NCBI RefSeq assembly: GCF_003576525.1
Contig: NZ_QWUA01000004.1
Span: 62,001-126,000 of the forward strand
Direction: 5' to 3'
DNA length: 64,000 bases
DNA from: Rummeliibacillus sp. POC4
Lineage (GTDB): Bacteria > Bacillota > Bacilli > Bacillales_A > Planococcaceae
This document shows positions 46,167 to 55,111 of the stretch, in pieces. Position 1 is the stretch's first letter. Each line of letters opens with the position of its first letter. The notes beneath the pieces are model-generated. The model had not been told where the DNA came from, made no database searches, and was given only the letters and a program-made list of their open reading frames with translations. A program made the position numbers and the translations under genes.

Positions 46167-47066
46167 ATGAACATTCAATTTAAACAGGCACTTGAACAGT
46201 TTGTTACTTATATCCAATTAGAAAAAAACTTCTCTCCATTAACGGTACGTGATTATCAAAAGGATATACTTGATTTTTATACATTCCTTCAAGTAGAAGG
46301 TGTGGAAGATTTAACGCAAGTTGAATACATACACGCCAGACTTTTTGTAACGAAATTGTATGAAGAAAAAAAGGCAAGAACGACAATATCAAGGAAGATT
46401 TCTTCAATCCGTTCTTTTTTCAAATTTTTAAATAAAGAATATAATTTGGACGATACAGCGTTCCAAGCTCTCTATCATCCCAAAAAAGAATTAAGATTAC
46501 CCCACTTTTTTTATGAAGAGGAACTAACGAAGCTGTTTGAGTCAAATGAGGGAGAAGACCCTAAGGCACTAAGGAATATGGCTTTATTAGAACTTCTTTA
46601 TGCAACTGGCATCCGAGTAAGTGAACTAACATCAATCGAACTGAAAGATGTTGACTTTTCATTGAATATCTTAAGAGTGATGGGGAAAGGTAGAAAAGAG
46701 AGGTATGTTCCATTTGGACATTTTGCAGCTGAAGCCATGCAACACTATCTAGCAGAATCTCGTCCTAAACTTGTTAAAGATATAAAGCATACAAAACTAT
46801 TTGTAAATATGCGAGGAGGAGCTCTAACTGCAAGAGGCGTTCGATATATTTTAAATGACATGGTGAAACAAGCGGAGTTACATACTAACATATATCCACA
46901 TATGTTACGACATACGTTTGCAACCCATTTATTAAATAATGGGGCGGATTTGAGAACTGTTCAAGAATTATTAGGACATTCTAATTTATCGTCAACGCAA
47001 GTTTACACACATGTAACAAAAGAACATCTACGAAACACATATATGAATGCTCACCCAAGAGCTTAA
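46167..47066 (+). CDS. xerC: Tyrosine recombinase XerC (CodV)
   Basis: XerC with XerD resolves chromosome dimers at dif. The N-terminal SAM-like DNA-binding domain (about 1-90) precedes the catalytic domain. Catalytic residues appear in ATGIRVSEL (Arg), GKGRKER (Lys), HMLRHTFATHLL (His, Arg), GHSNLSSTQVYTHV (His, Tyr). Length 299 is standard. It is the first gene of xerC-hslV-hslU-codY, the same order as codV-clpQ-clpY-codY in B. subtilis. Confidence 0.95.
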   Translation: MNIQFKQALEQFVTYIQLEKNFSPLTVRDYQKDILDFYTFLQVEGVEDLTQVEYIHARLFVTKLYEEKKARTTISRKISSIRSFFKFLNKEYNLDDTAFQALYHPKKELRLPHFFYEEELTKLFESNEGEDPKALRNMALLELLYATGIRVSELTSIELKDVDFSLNILRVMGKGRKERYVPFGHFAAEAMQHYLAESRPKLVKDIKHTKLFVNMRGGALTARGVRYILNDMVKQAELHTNIYPHMLRHTFATHLLNNGADLRTVQELLGHSNLSSTQVYTHVTKEHLRNTYMNAHPRA

Positions 47067-47088
47067 TATTTTGAGGAGGTTTTAAATT

Positions 47089-47634
47089 ATGGATTTGCAT
47101 GCAACAACAATATTTGCCATACAGCATAATGGTCAAAGTGCTATGGCAGGCGATGGGCAAGTTACGTTAGGAAACTCTGTAGTAATGAAACATACAGCAA
47201 AAAAAGTTCGTCGTTTATACAATGGTAAAGTGCTAGCTGGTTTTGCTGGATCTGTGGCAGATGCTTTTACATTATTTGAAATGTTCGAAAGTAGATTGAT
47301 GGAATATAACGGAAATTTGCAAAGAGCTGCTGTAGAAGTTGCTAAACAATGGCGTGGGGATAAGATGCTTCAAAAGTTAGAAGCCCTTTTACTAGTGATG
47401 AATAGTGAGACATTACTATTAGTATCTGGATCTGGTGAAGTGATTGAACCAGATGATGGCATTTTAGCAATTGGTTCTGGTGGGAATTATGCTTTATCTG
47501 CCGGAAGAGCTTTAAAACAATATAGTGGAAATATATTAACTGCGAAAGAAATTGCGAAAGCATCGTTAGAAATAGCAGCAGATATTTGTGTATTTACAAA
47601 CCATAATATTATCGTGGAGGATCTAGAAGTATGA
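47089..47634 (+). CDS. hslV: ATP-dependent protease subunit HslV (ClpQ)
   Basis: HslV is the peptidase ring of the HslUV protease. The body is highly conserved: [52 protein letters not shown] and [15 protein letters not shown]. The N-terminus reads MDLHATTIF, so the candidate nucleophile Thr6 is preceded by five residues. B. subtilis ClpQ, by contrast, is reported to use the Ser exposed after the initiator Met. Processing would be needed to free Thr6. Length 181. A GGAGG ribosome site precedes the ATG; hslU overlaps by 4 bp. Confidence 0.94.
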   Translation: MDLHATTIFAIQHNGQSAMAGDGQVTLGNSVVMKHTAKKVRRLYNGKVLAGFAGSVADAFTLFEMFESRLMEYNGNLQRAAVEVAKQWRGDKMLQKLEALLLVMNSETLLLVSGSGEVIEPDDGILAIGSGGNYALSAGRALKQYSGNILTAKEIAKASLEIAADICVFTNHNIIVEDLEV

Positions 47635-49025
47635 TACAACAAAAGACCCCTAGAGAAATGTTAGAGTATTTAAATCGTTATATTGTCGGCCAAACAGAAG
47701 CGAAGAGAGCTGTAGCCGTTGCCTTACGTAATCGTTATCGTAGACAATTATTATCTGAAGAAATTCGAAATGAAGTAATTCCTAAAAATATATTGATGAT
47801 AGGGCCAACTGGTGTCGGTAAAACTGAAATTGCTCGTCGTATAGCACGTCTTGCGAAAGCACCATTTCTTAAAGTGGAGGCTACAAAATTTACTGAAGTA
47901 GGTTATGTTGGTCGGGATGTTGAATCTATGGTTCGAGATTTAGTGGACATCTCCAATCGCCTTGTAAAAGAAGAAAAACAAGAAGAAGTTAAAGAACAAG
48001 CTGAAAAATTAGCAAATGACCAAATTGTGAAATTATTAGTGCCAAGTATGAAAAAAAAGCAAGCTACACAAAATCCATTTGAAGCTTTATTTGGACAAAA
48101 AAGTGAAGACTCTGAAGAAAAACAAGAAGAAGATTCGCAAGTTCGTTTAAAACGTTCTCAAATTGCTGAGAAATTACGAGATGGAAAATTAGAAAACGAA
48201 TGGATCACCATTGAAGTAACAGAACAACAACCGAATATGATGGGTATGATTCCTGGTGGCCTTGATATGGGTGGAACGAACATGGGGGATATGCTTTCAA
48301 GTTTTATGCCACCCAAAAAGAAAAAACGCCGATTACAAGTAAAAGATGCAAGGCGAATTTTAACGATTGAAGAAGCTAACAAATTAATCGATAATGACGA
48401 AGTATCTGAAGAAGCAATTCGTCGTGCAGAAGAAACAGGAATTATTTTCATTGACGAAATTGATAAAGTCGCTACTAGAAGTAATAGTGGTGGAGGAAGT
48501 GCAAATGTATCTCGAGAAGGAGTGCAACGAGATATACTTCCGATAGTTGAGGGTTCAACAATTAATACAAAATATGGACCTGTTCGTACGGATTTTATCT
48601 TGTTTATTGCAGCAGGAGCATTTCATATGTCAAAGCCATCTGATCTGATTCCCGAATTACAAGGGAGATTCCCAATTCGAGTTGAATTAGAAAAATTAAC
48701 AAAAGAAGACTTTATTCGTATTTTAAAAGAACCAGATCACTCATTGATTATTCAATATCAAGCGCTTCTTGCTACGGAGGGTATTGAGATTGTATTTACG
48801 GATGCAGCAATTGAACGCATTGCAGAGATTGCAACAAATGTTAACCAGGATACAGATAATATCGGTGCAAGACGTTTGCATACAATACTTGAACGGTTAT
48901 TAGAAGAACTATCATTTGAAGCGGCAGATATTTCACCAGCACATATAGAAATTACAGAAGGGTATGTCGATGAAAAACTTAACAAAATTGTTAAGAATAA
49001 AGATTTGTCACAGTTTATTTTATAG
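47631..49025 (+). CDS. hslU: ATP-dependent protease ATPase subunit HslU (ClpY)
   Basis: HslU is the AAA+ unfoldase of HslUV. Walker [10 protein letters not shown] lies near residue 60, followed by the family motif [16 protein letters not shown]. The I domain (about 110-245) includes a charged, Met/Gly-rich stretch. Walker [10 protein letters not shown], the GAFH pore-region segment and sensor-2 ARRLHT complete the enzyme. The C-terminal end DLSQFIL fits the peptide that activates HslV. Length 464; coupled to hslV. Confidence 0.96.
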   Translation: MIQQKTPREMLEYLNRYIVGQTEAKRAVAVALRNRYRRQLLSEEIRNEVIPKNILMIGPTGVGKTEIARRIARLAKAPFLKVEATKFTEVGYVGRDVESMVRDLVDISNRLVKEEKQEEVKEQAEKLANDQIVKLLVPSMKKKQATQNPFEALFGQKSEDSEEKQEEDSQVRLKRSQIAEKLRDGKLENEWITIEVTEQQPNMMGMIPGGLDMGGTNMGDMLSSFMPPKKKKRRLQVKDARRILTIEEANKLIDNDEVSEEAIRRAEETGIIFIDEIDKVATRSNSGGGSANVSREGVQRDILPIVEGSTINTKYGPVRTDFILFIAAGAFHMSKPSDLIPELQGRFPIRVELEKLTKEDFIRILKEPDHSLIIQYQALLATEGIEIVFTDAAIERIAEIATNVNQDTDNIGARRLHTILERLLEELSFEAADISPAHIEITEGYVDEKLNKIVKNKDLSQFIL

Positions 49026-49075
49026 TTTATAATCTAATGTATTGCGCAAAATTTAAAACCTTTTGAATATTGCAT

Positions 49076-49090
49076 AAATTCAAGAAAATT
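49076..49090. promoter_or_regulatory. Candidate CodY box upstream of codY
   Basis: AAATTCAAGAAAATT matches 12 of 15 positions of the CodY consensus AATTTTCWGAAAATT. It lies 20 bp before the codY ATG, just ahead of the AGGAGG ribosome site. Such matches are not rare in AT-rich DNA, so position is the main support. Confidence 0.35.
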
Positions 49091-49110
49091 TTACAGGAGG
49101 CTAAATAAAA

Positions 49111-49890
49111 ATGAATTTATTAGCTAAAACAAGAAAAATTAATTCCATGCTACAAGCATCAGCAGGAAAACAAGTTAACTTTAAAGAAATGGCAGAAAAG
49201 CTTGGTGAAGTAATCGATAGTAACGTATATATTGTAAGTCGTAAAGGTAAGTTATTAGGTATTGCAGTGAACCAACAAATCGAAAACGAACGTTTTAAAA
49301 AAATGCTTGAACAACGCCAATTCCCAGAAGAATATACTCGCAACTTATATGACTTCTCAGAAACTGCTTCAAATTTAGATGTTTTTGACCAACACAGTGC
49401 TTTTCCGGTTGAAGCTCAAGAAATTTTCAAATCAGGTTTAACTACTATTGTACCAATCAATGGTGGTGGAGAACGTTTAGGAACATTAATCCTAGCACGT
49501 TTAGAAAGTAAATTTGAAGATGATGATCTAATTTTAGCTGAATACGGTGCTACAGTTGTTGGAATGGAAATTTTACGTGAAAAATCTGAAGAAATCGAAC
49601 AAGAAGCACGCAGTAAAGCTGTTGTACAAATGGCTATCAACTCATTATCATACAGTGAACTAGAAGCAATCGAACATATCTTTGAAGAATTAGATGGTTC
49701 TGAAGGTTTACTAGTGGCTTCTAAAATTGCAGATCGAGTGGGAATTACTCGTTCCGTAATCGTTAATGCGTTACGTAAATTAGAATCTGCTGGTGTTATT
49801 GAATCACGTTCTCTAGGGATGAAAGGTACTTATATCAAAGTATTAAATAACAAATTCCTTACTGCATTAGCAGAAATAAAAATGCGCTAA
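49111..49890 (+). CDS. codY: GTP- and branched-chain-amino-acid-sensing global regulator CodY
   Basis: CodY represses nutrient-acquisition and stationary-phase genes when GTP and Ile/Leu/Val are plentiful. The N-terminal GAF domain (about 1-155) begins [15 protein letters not shown]. The C-terminal winged helix (about 180-259) has [20 protein letters not shown] and [14 protein letters not shown]. The 259-residue length is exact for the family. It closes the xerC-hslVU operon, and its codons suggest strong expression. Confidence 0.97.
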   Translation: MNLLAKTRKINSMLQASAGKQVNFKEMAEKLGEVIDSNVYIVSRKGKLLGIAVNQQIENERFKKMLEQRQFPEEYTRNLYDFSETASNLDVFDQHSAFPVEAQEIFKSGLTTIVPINGGGERLGTLILARLESKFEDDDLILAEYGATVVGMEILREKSEEIEQEARSKAVVQMAINSLSYSELEAIEHIFEELDGSEGLLVASKIADRVGITRSVIVNALRKLESAGVIESRSLGMKGTYIKVLNNKFLTALAEIKMR

Positions 49891-49909
49891 AATTTATTGA
49901 TTAATGATG

Positions 49910-49945
49910 AAACTATCTTTTCTACTTTTGAAGAAAAGATAGTTT
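49910..49945 (+). terminator. Terminator after codY
   Basis: A perfect 12-bp stem (AAACTATCTTTT with AAAAGATAGTTT) and 12-nt loop are followed by a run of seven T overlapping the right arm. Confidence 0.92.
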
Positions 49946-50313
49946 TTTTGTTTTAAAGAAGATACATATATGATTGTAAAAAATTATCCAATATAAATTT
50001 GTCGAAATTTGTAGTCGTGATGTAGGTAATAAACGTAAGATAATAAAAAAAATAAGAACAAAAAAATATTTCTGTTCATTCTGAATATTTTGTTTTTATT
50101 AAAAAAATGATTTTTTGAGTGTGATAGTACTAGTAAAATGAAAATTATAATATCGAGTGACAAAAGAACTAGATAATATTTCACAGACTGTTTTTAAAGA
50201 ATAGAGTTTATTTCATTAACTATTTAAAAATAAGCAATTAAACGTATTTAACATTGTAATAGTATAAAACATTTATAATCGAAAAGTAGTATTTAAGGAT
50301 GGAGTTAAAAAAT

Positions 50314-50350
50314 AAAACAAACTATTTTGCGAACAAAAATAGTTTGTTTT
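50314..50350. terminator. Perfect inverted repeat between codY and flgB
   Basis: A 15-bp stem (arm AAAACAAACTATTTT) with a 7-nt loop lies 27 bp before the flgB -35. On the - strand the stem is followed by ATTTTTT, a good terminator tail; on the + strand the T-run is only the arm end. It may insulate the flagellar promoter from transcription in either direction. Confidence 0.6.
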
Positions 50351-50376
50351 GCCTACTAAAAATAAGCTATTTTAGA

Positions 50377-50405
50377 TAGACACTTTATAACATATTTATT
50401 ACAAT
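50377..50405 (+). promoter_or_regulatory. Sigma-A promoter of the fla/che operon
   Basis: TAGACA and TACAAT, each one base from consensus, are separated by 17 bp; the predicted start is about 50412, 52 bp before the flgB start. I find no convincing sigma-D promoter (TAAA-N15-GCCGATAT) here, whereas B. subtilis has one in addition. Confidence 0.6.
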
Positions 50406-50417
50406 TATAACGTATTG

Positions 50418-50432
50418 AAATTTAAGAGAATT
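50418..50432. promoter_or_regulatory. Candidate CodY box at the fla/che promoter
   Basis: AAATTTAAGAGAATT matches 12 of 15 positions of the CodY consensus and lies about 6-20 bases after the predicted start of the flagellar operon. CodY is known to repress the fla/che operon in B. subtilis, which supports the call. Confidence 0.4.
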
Positions 50433-50463
50433 TGACAAAAAAAGTCGAATTGAGGTGAAAGAT

Positions 50464-50856
50464 TTGAGCCTATTTAGCGGAACAATAAGTAATATCGAAA
50501 GTGGATTATCATATGCGAGTGTTAAACAAAAAACAATCGCACAAAATATAGCAAATGTCGACACGCCTAACTATAAGGCTAAAGATGTAAGTTTCAGCAA
50601 AATGTTGACAGAAGCTAAAGAATCATACATAAAGGCATATCGTACAAATGATAAGCATATTGACTTCCAAACAGATTCTAAAGCCCCAGGCGTGTATAAT
50701 TATTCCAATAACTCTTATAGAGAAAATGGAAATGGTGTAGATATGGATAAAGAACAAGCGAGTTTAGCGAAAAATACAATCTATTACAATGCATTAATTG
50801 AAAGAGAAAATGGAAAACTGAATTCTCTTTTAACTGTTGCTAAAGGAGGTAATTAG
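50464..50856 (+). CDS. flgB: Flagellar basal-body rod protein FlgB
   Basis: FlgB is a proximal rod subunit of the basal body, secreted by the flagellar export system. The N-terminal rod motif NIANVDTPNYKAK is present, and the C-terminus has the amphipathic heptad region ending LLTVAKG. TTG at 50464 is chosen because GAGGTG is its ribosome site and the protein then begins MSLFSGTI as in Bacillus; the GTG at 50455 lies inside that site. Length 130. First gene of the fla/che operon. Confidence 0.93.
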   Translation: MSLFSGTISNIESGLSYASVKQKTIAQNIANVDTPNYKAKDVSFSKMLTEAKESYIKAYRTNDKHIDFQTDSKAPGVYNYSNNSYRENGNGVDMDKEQASLAKNTIYYNALIERENGKLNSLLTVAKGGN

Positions 50857-50858
50857 CG

Positions 50859-51314
50859 ATGTCGATTTTTCATAGTATGGACACCACTGGTTCTGCCTTA
50901 ACAGCGCAACGTCTACGAATGGATGTTATATCATCTAATATGGCTAATGCGGATACTACACGTGCTAAGAGGGTTAATGGGAAATGGGTTCCTTACACAC
51001 GGAAAACTGTTACATTAACACCGAAGGAAGGTAGTTTTTCGAATTATTTAAATGTTGCTATGGGCGGAAATGACAAAATGGGGAATGGTGTAAAAGTTTC
51101 AAGCATAAATGAAGATACTTCAACGCCATATAAACTTGTATACGATCCAACAAATCCAGATGCAGATAAAGATGGTTATGTACAAACCTCAAATGTCGAT
51201 TCATTAAAAGAAATGGTAAATCTAATTTCAGCAACAAGATCTTATGAGGCAAATGTAACAGTATTTAATGCAAACAAATCAATGCTTTCTAAAGCACTTG
51301 AAATTGGTAAGTAA
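50859..51314 (+). CDS. flgC: Flagellar basal-body rod protein FlgC
   Basis: FlgC is a proximal rod protein. Rod signature ISSNMANADTTRA lies near residue 26; the C-terminal segment EMVNLISATRSYEANVTVFNANK is characteristic. Length 151. It starts 2 bp after flgB, whose 3' end contains the AAAGGAGG ribosome site. Confidence 0.95.
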   Translation: MSIFHSMDTTGSALTAQRLRMDVISSNMANADTTRAKRVNGKWVPYTRKTVTLTPKEGSFSNYLNVAMGGNDKMGNGVKVSSINEDTSTPYKLVYDPTNPDADKDGYVQTSNVDSLKEMVNLISATRSYEANVTVFNANKSMLSKALEIGK

Positions 51315-51347
51315 CTGGTGATTCTAATTAAGGAAGGATGAAGGGAA

Positions 51348-51653
51348 ATGGCTATTTCACAAATTTCGGTTCTACAACCAACGCAACCAACAATGACACA
51401 AAGCGTTGCACAAACAATTCCATCTGATAAGAAGGAAAGCTTTGGAACAATGTTAAAAGATGCTATTTCAACCGTTAATGATAGTCAAGTAGCTTCTGAT
51501 ACTATGACTAATAAGTTAGTTAATGGAGAAAATGTAGAGCTTCATGATGTAATGATTTCGGCGCAAAAAGCGAATATTACATTAAATACTGCCCTATCAA
51601 TTCGTAATAAAGTCATTGATGCTTACCAAGAAATCATGCGAATGACAGTTTAA
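51348..51653 (+). CDS. fliE: Flagellar hook-basal body complex protein FliE
   Basis: FliE joins the MS ring to the rod. The 101-residue protein shows the family's C-terminal pattern LHDVMISAQKANITLNTALSIRNKVIDAYQEIMRM, given here only as a recognisable block. GGAAGGATGAAGGG precedes the ATG. It lies between flgC and fliF as in Bacillus. Confidence 0.94.
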   Translation: MAISQISVLQPTQPTMTQSVAQTIPSDKKESFGTMLKDAISTVNDSQVASDTMTNKLVNGENVELHDVMISAQKANITLNTALSIRNKVIDAYQEIMRMTV

Positions 51654-51712
51654 TAGAAATGATTATCGGCTTTTTATAACGATGAATCATTTACTATGAC
51701 CGGAGGCTCAAA

Positions 51713-53314
51713 ATGAAGGAAAGACTAAAGAATATCAAAGCCAACTTTAGTGGGTTTTGGAGTAGTCGAACAAAAGTGCAAAAAGGAACCATTATCGGTT
51801 CTATTATTGCAATATTACTCATTGCATCAATTATTACATATTTCACAACTAGAGTAACATATGCACCTTTGTTTTCAGACTTATCAGCTGCTGAAGTAGG
51901 GCAAATTAAAGAACAATTAGATTCAAAGGGAGTTAAATATCAGGTAACAAATGGTGGAACAGCTATCTCAGTACCGGATGATCAAGTCGATAATTTAAAA
52001 GTAGACTTAGCTTCGCAAGGCTTTCCGCAATCGGGGCAAATTGATTACTCCTTCTTTTCAAAAAATGCCGGGTTTGGTATGACGGATAATGAGTTCAACG
52101 TATTAAAATTAGCGTCAATGCAAACCGAACTTGCAAATCTTATGAAAGATGTAAAAGGCGTTAAAGATGCAAAAGTAATGATTACATTACCTGAAAAGGG
52201 TGTTTTTGTTAGTGATACTCAGCAGGAAGCAAGTGCATCAATTGTATTAAATACCGAACCAGGATATCAGTTTACAGAGTCTCAAATTAAGACATTGTAT
52301 AATTTGGCATCAAAAAGTGTGCCGAATTTAAAACCAGAAAATATCGTTATTACCAATCAATATTTTGAATACTACGATTTAAATACCCAAACTGCTTCGA
52401 CTGGGGATGGTATTTCATCTTCTGATTCAAATAAACAATTAGAGATTAAAAAGCAAATTGAACGAGATCTCCAACGTCAAGTTCAAACAATGTTAGGTCA
52501 GTTAATGGGAGCTGGAAAAGCTGCTGTTACTGTAACAACTGATATTGATTTTACACAAGAAAAAAGAGAAGAAAATTTAGTTGAACCAGTAGATAAGGAA
52601 AATATGGCTGGTATTCAAATAAGTGCTCAAAAAATCAACGAAACATATACAGGTACAGGAAATGCGGCAGGTGGTACACCTGAAGCAGATCAAAATACGG
52701 ATAATTTCACAGATTATCAATCTACAACGAATGGCAATGGTGATTATGAAAAAACAGAGGACACAGTAAATTACGAAGTTAATCGTATTAAACGTAAAAT
52801 TACAGAAAGTCCATATCGAGTTCGTGATATTGGAATTCAAGTTTTAGTTGAACCACCAAAACCGGGTGATCCAACTTCATTGCCACAAGCTACACAAGAT
52901 AATATTAAAAATATGCTGGCTTCAATTGTACGTACGTCAATTGACAAAAACGAGGCAGGCCAGTTAACTAATGCACAAGTGAATCAAAAGGTAACAGTTG
53001 CAGTTGAAAAAATGAATGGTAAAGCACAAATGGCAACTGCACAAAAAAGTTCTATCCCATGGTGGATATATGTAATAGGTGGAATTTTATTAGTTGTCAT
53101 TGGTTTACTAGTATTCTTTATCGTTCGTTCTAGAAGAGAAGAGTACGATGAGGATGAATATGATTATGAAGATGAAGAAGAATTAGATATTGAAGATATT
53201 TCTGATGAGAAAGAAACCGAAACAACTTTAAGAAGAAAACAACTTGAAAAAATGGCAAAAGAAAAGCCAGATGAATTTGCAAAATTATTAAGAACATGGA
53301 TTTCAGAAGATTAA
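51713..53314 (+). CDS. fliF: Flagellar MS-ring protein FliF
   Basis: FliF forms the MS ring in the cytoplasmic membrane. Membrane helices lie at about 24-44 and 445-467. Between them are ring-building motifs with YAPLFSDLSAAEVGQIKEQL and ASIVLNTEPG. A Gly/Thr/Asn-rich periplasmic insert (about 300-345) precedes the NYEVNR block. The acidic C-terminal tail binds FliG. Length 533. It is followed by fliG after 15 bp. Confidence 0.96.
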   Translation: MKERLKNIKANFSGFWSSRTKVQKGTIIGSIIAILLIASIITYFTTRVTYAPLFSDLSAAEVGQIKEQLDSKGVKYQVTNGGTAISVPDDQVDNLKVDLASQGFPQSGQIDYSFFSKNAGFGMTDNEFNVLKLASMQTELANLMKDVKGVKDAKVMITLPEKGVFVSDTQQEASASIVLNTEPGYQFTESQIKTLYNLASKSVPNLKPENIVITNQYFEYYDLNTQTASTGDGISSSDSNKQLEIKKQIERDLQRQVQTMLGQLMGAGKAAVTVTTDIDFTQEKREENLVEPVDKENMAGIQISAQKINETYTGTGNAAGGTPEADQNTDNFTDYQSTTNGNGDYEKTEDTVNYEVNRIKRKITESPYRVRDIGIQVLVEPPKPGDPTSLPQATQDNIKNMLASIVRTSIDKNEAGQLTNAQVNQKVTVAVEKMNGKAQMATAQKSSIPWWIYVIGGILLVVIGLLVFFIVRSRREEYDEDEYDYEDEEELDIEDISDEKETETTLRRKQLEKMAKEKPDEFAKLLRTWISED

Positions 53315-53329
53315 TGGGAGGGTTAAGCT

Positions 53330-54346
53330 GTGGTAGCTAAGAAAGAAAAAGGTCTATCAGGAAAACAAAAAGCAGCACTCCTATTAATTTCTTTAGGACC
53401 AGAGGTATCAGCTGCTGTATATAAACATTTAAATGAAGAGGAAATAGAAAAACTAACATTAGAAATTTCTAGTGTAAAAAAAGTTGAACCAGAGATTAAA
53501 GAAGAAATAATAGAAGAATTTCATAATATAGCACTTGCTCAAGATTATATTTCTCAAGGCGGAATTGGCTATGCTAAAACGGTATTAGAAAAGGCGCTCG
53601 GAAATGATCAGGCACAAGCAATTATTAATCGTTTAACGTCATCTTTACAAGTAAGACCTTTTGATTTTGCACGTAGAACAGATCCTGCTCAAATATTTAA
53701 TTTTATACAAAATGAGCATCCACAAACAATTGCTTTAATCTTGTCTTATCTTGAACCGCAGCAGGCGGGAGTTATTTTATCATCTCTTCCTCAAGAAGTT
53801 CAAGCAGATATTGCTAAACGTATAGCTACTATGGATTCAACTTCACCAGAAGTAATTAGTGAAATTGAATCTGTATTAGAGAGAAAATTGTCATCAACGG
53901 TTACGCAAGACTATACAGAGACTGGTGGCGTAGATGCTGTCGTAGAAGTACTGAATGGTGTAGATCGTCAAACTGAAAAAACAATTCTCGATGCACTCGA
54001 AATACAAGATCCAGAACTTGCGGAAGAAATCAAAAAGCGCATGTTTGTTTTCGAAGATATTGTTACACTCGACAACCGTTCTATCCAACGTGTTATTCGG
54101 GATTGCGAAAACGAGGATTTACTTTTAGCGATGAAAGTTTCAAGCGAAGAAGTAAAAGAAATCATTTTCAAGAATATGTCACAACGTATGGCCGAGTCAT
54201 TTAAAGAAGAAATGGAAGTAATCGGACCTGTTCGTTTGAGAGATGTAGAGGAAGCCCAATCACGTATTGTAGGAATTACACGCCGATTAGAAGACGCTGG
54301 TGAAATTATTATTGCTCGTGGTGGAGGGGATGACGTAATTGTCTAA
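53330..54346 (+). CDS. fliG: Flagellar motor switch protein FliG
   Basis: FliG links the MS ring to the C ring and interacts with the stator. The N-terminal domain has LSGKQKAALLLISLGPE; the middle domain contains the EHPQTIALILSYL motif; the C-terminal domain has the charged torque helix around NRSIQRVIRDCENEDLLLAMK. GTG start with GGGAGGG upstream. Length 338. fliH starts inside its last codons (8-bp overlap). Confidence 0.96.
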   Translation: MVAKKEKGLSGKQKAALLLISLGPEVSAAVYKHLNEEEIEKLTLEISSVKKVEPEIKEEIIEEFHNIALAQDYISQGGIGYAKTVLEKALGNDQAQAIINRLTSSLQVRPFDFARRTDPAQIFNFIQNEHPQTIALILSYLEPQQAGVILSSLPQEVQADIAKRIATMDSTSPEVISEIESVLERKLSSTVTQDYTETGGVDAVVEVLNGVDRQTEKTILDALEIQDPELAEEIKKRMFVFEDIVTLDNRSIQRVIRDCENEDLLLAMKVSSEEVKEIIFKNMSQRMAESFKEEMEVIGPVRLRDVEEAQSRIVGITRRLEDAGEIIIARGGGDDVIV

Positions 54347-55106
54347 GATTTTCCGTTTTGAAGATTCGAAGGCTTATAAAGAAAATTTCCGCACCATTGA
54401 AATACAAGAATTATTCAGTACACATGAAAATGTAGAGGAAGATATAACTTTAGAACATGTTTTTGAAGAGCGTAATAAACTTTTGAGTGAGGCGCATCAA
54501 GAAATACAAAGCCAAAAAGAGGCATTTGTACAACAATGCTTTCAAAAAAATCAAGCGTTAGATGAAGAAAAACAAAAATGGCAGCAAGAAAAATTAGAAT
54601 TGCAACAGCAAGCGTATGATGAAGGGTTTCAGCAAGGTCTTGAAGAAGGCCGTTTGAAGGCAGAAGCTAATATGGCTGAAGATATTAAATTGGCCAATAA
54701 TACAATTATTCAATCTAAACTAAACGCAGAGCAATATTTGCAAGAACAAGAAGAAGTCATTCTTGAAATTGCTATTCGCTCTGCTGAAAAAATATTAGGA
54801 ATAGCCTTGCAAGAAAATCCTGAACGTTTTATCGATATAGTTCGAAAAGGATTAAAAGAAGCAAGAGAGATGAAAGAGATTAAATTATATGTCTCTCCAC
54901 TATATTACAGGCTCGTTTCAGAGCATCGTGAAGAGTTAAGTGAAATGTTTCCTATAGGTGTTCCTTTTATGATCTTTGTCAATGAAGAAATTGGTGATAC
55001 AGATTGTTATATTGAAACAAATCATGGAAGAATCATCGTTAGCATAGACCAACAGCTAAATGAGTTAAGACTAAAACTTGGAGAAATTTTAGAAAGCGTG
55101 GATTGA
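54339..55106 (+). CDS. fliH: Flagellar export apparatus regulator FliH
   Basis: FliH holds the export ATPase FliI. A long Gln/Glu-rich coiled coil (about 50-140) contains the repeat-like YDEGFQQGLEEGRLKAEA; the C-terminal domain (about 145-255) includes EIAIRSAEKILG and the ends typical of the FliH/YscL family. TTG start overlapping fliG by 8 bp, with GTGGAGGGG upstream. Length 255. Confidence 0.9.
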   Translation: MSKIFRFEDSKAYKENFRTIEIQELFSTHENVEEDITLEHVFEERNKLLSEAHQEIQSQKEAFVQQCFQKNQALDEEKQKWQQEKLELQQQAYDEGFQQGLEEGRLKAEANMAEDIKLANNTIIQSKLNAEQYLQEQEEVILEIAIRSAEKILGIALQENPERFIDIVRKGLKEAREMKEIKLYVSPLYYRLVSEHREELSEMFPIGVPFMIFVNEEIGDTDCYIETNHGRIIVSIDQQLNELRLKLGEILESVD

Positions 55107-55111
55107 GGACA

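Larger units (their letters stand above)
49946..50463. other. AT-rich intergenic region ahead of the flagellar operon
   Basis: More than 500 bp without a supported protein gene. It contains a perfect 15-bp inverted repeat (50314-50350), the flagellar sigma-A promoter (50377-50405) and a candidate CodY site (50418-50432). The remaining 370 bp after the codY terminator are very AT-rich, and I see no further motif in them. Confidence 0.75.

Noticed and set aside
49984-50184. Hydrophobic 66-codon - strand frame in the codY-flgB gap
   Set aside because: It begins with GTG without any ribosome site, consists of Phe/Ile/Leu/Tyr runs expected from random AT-rich DNA, and has no family features.
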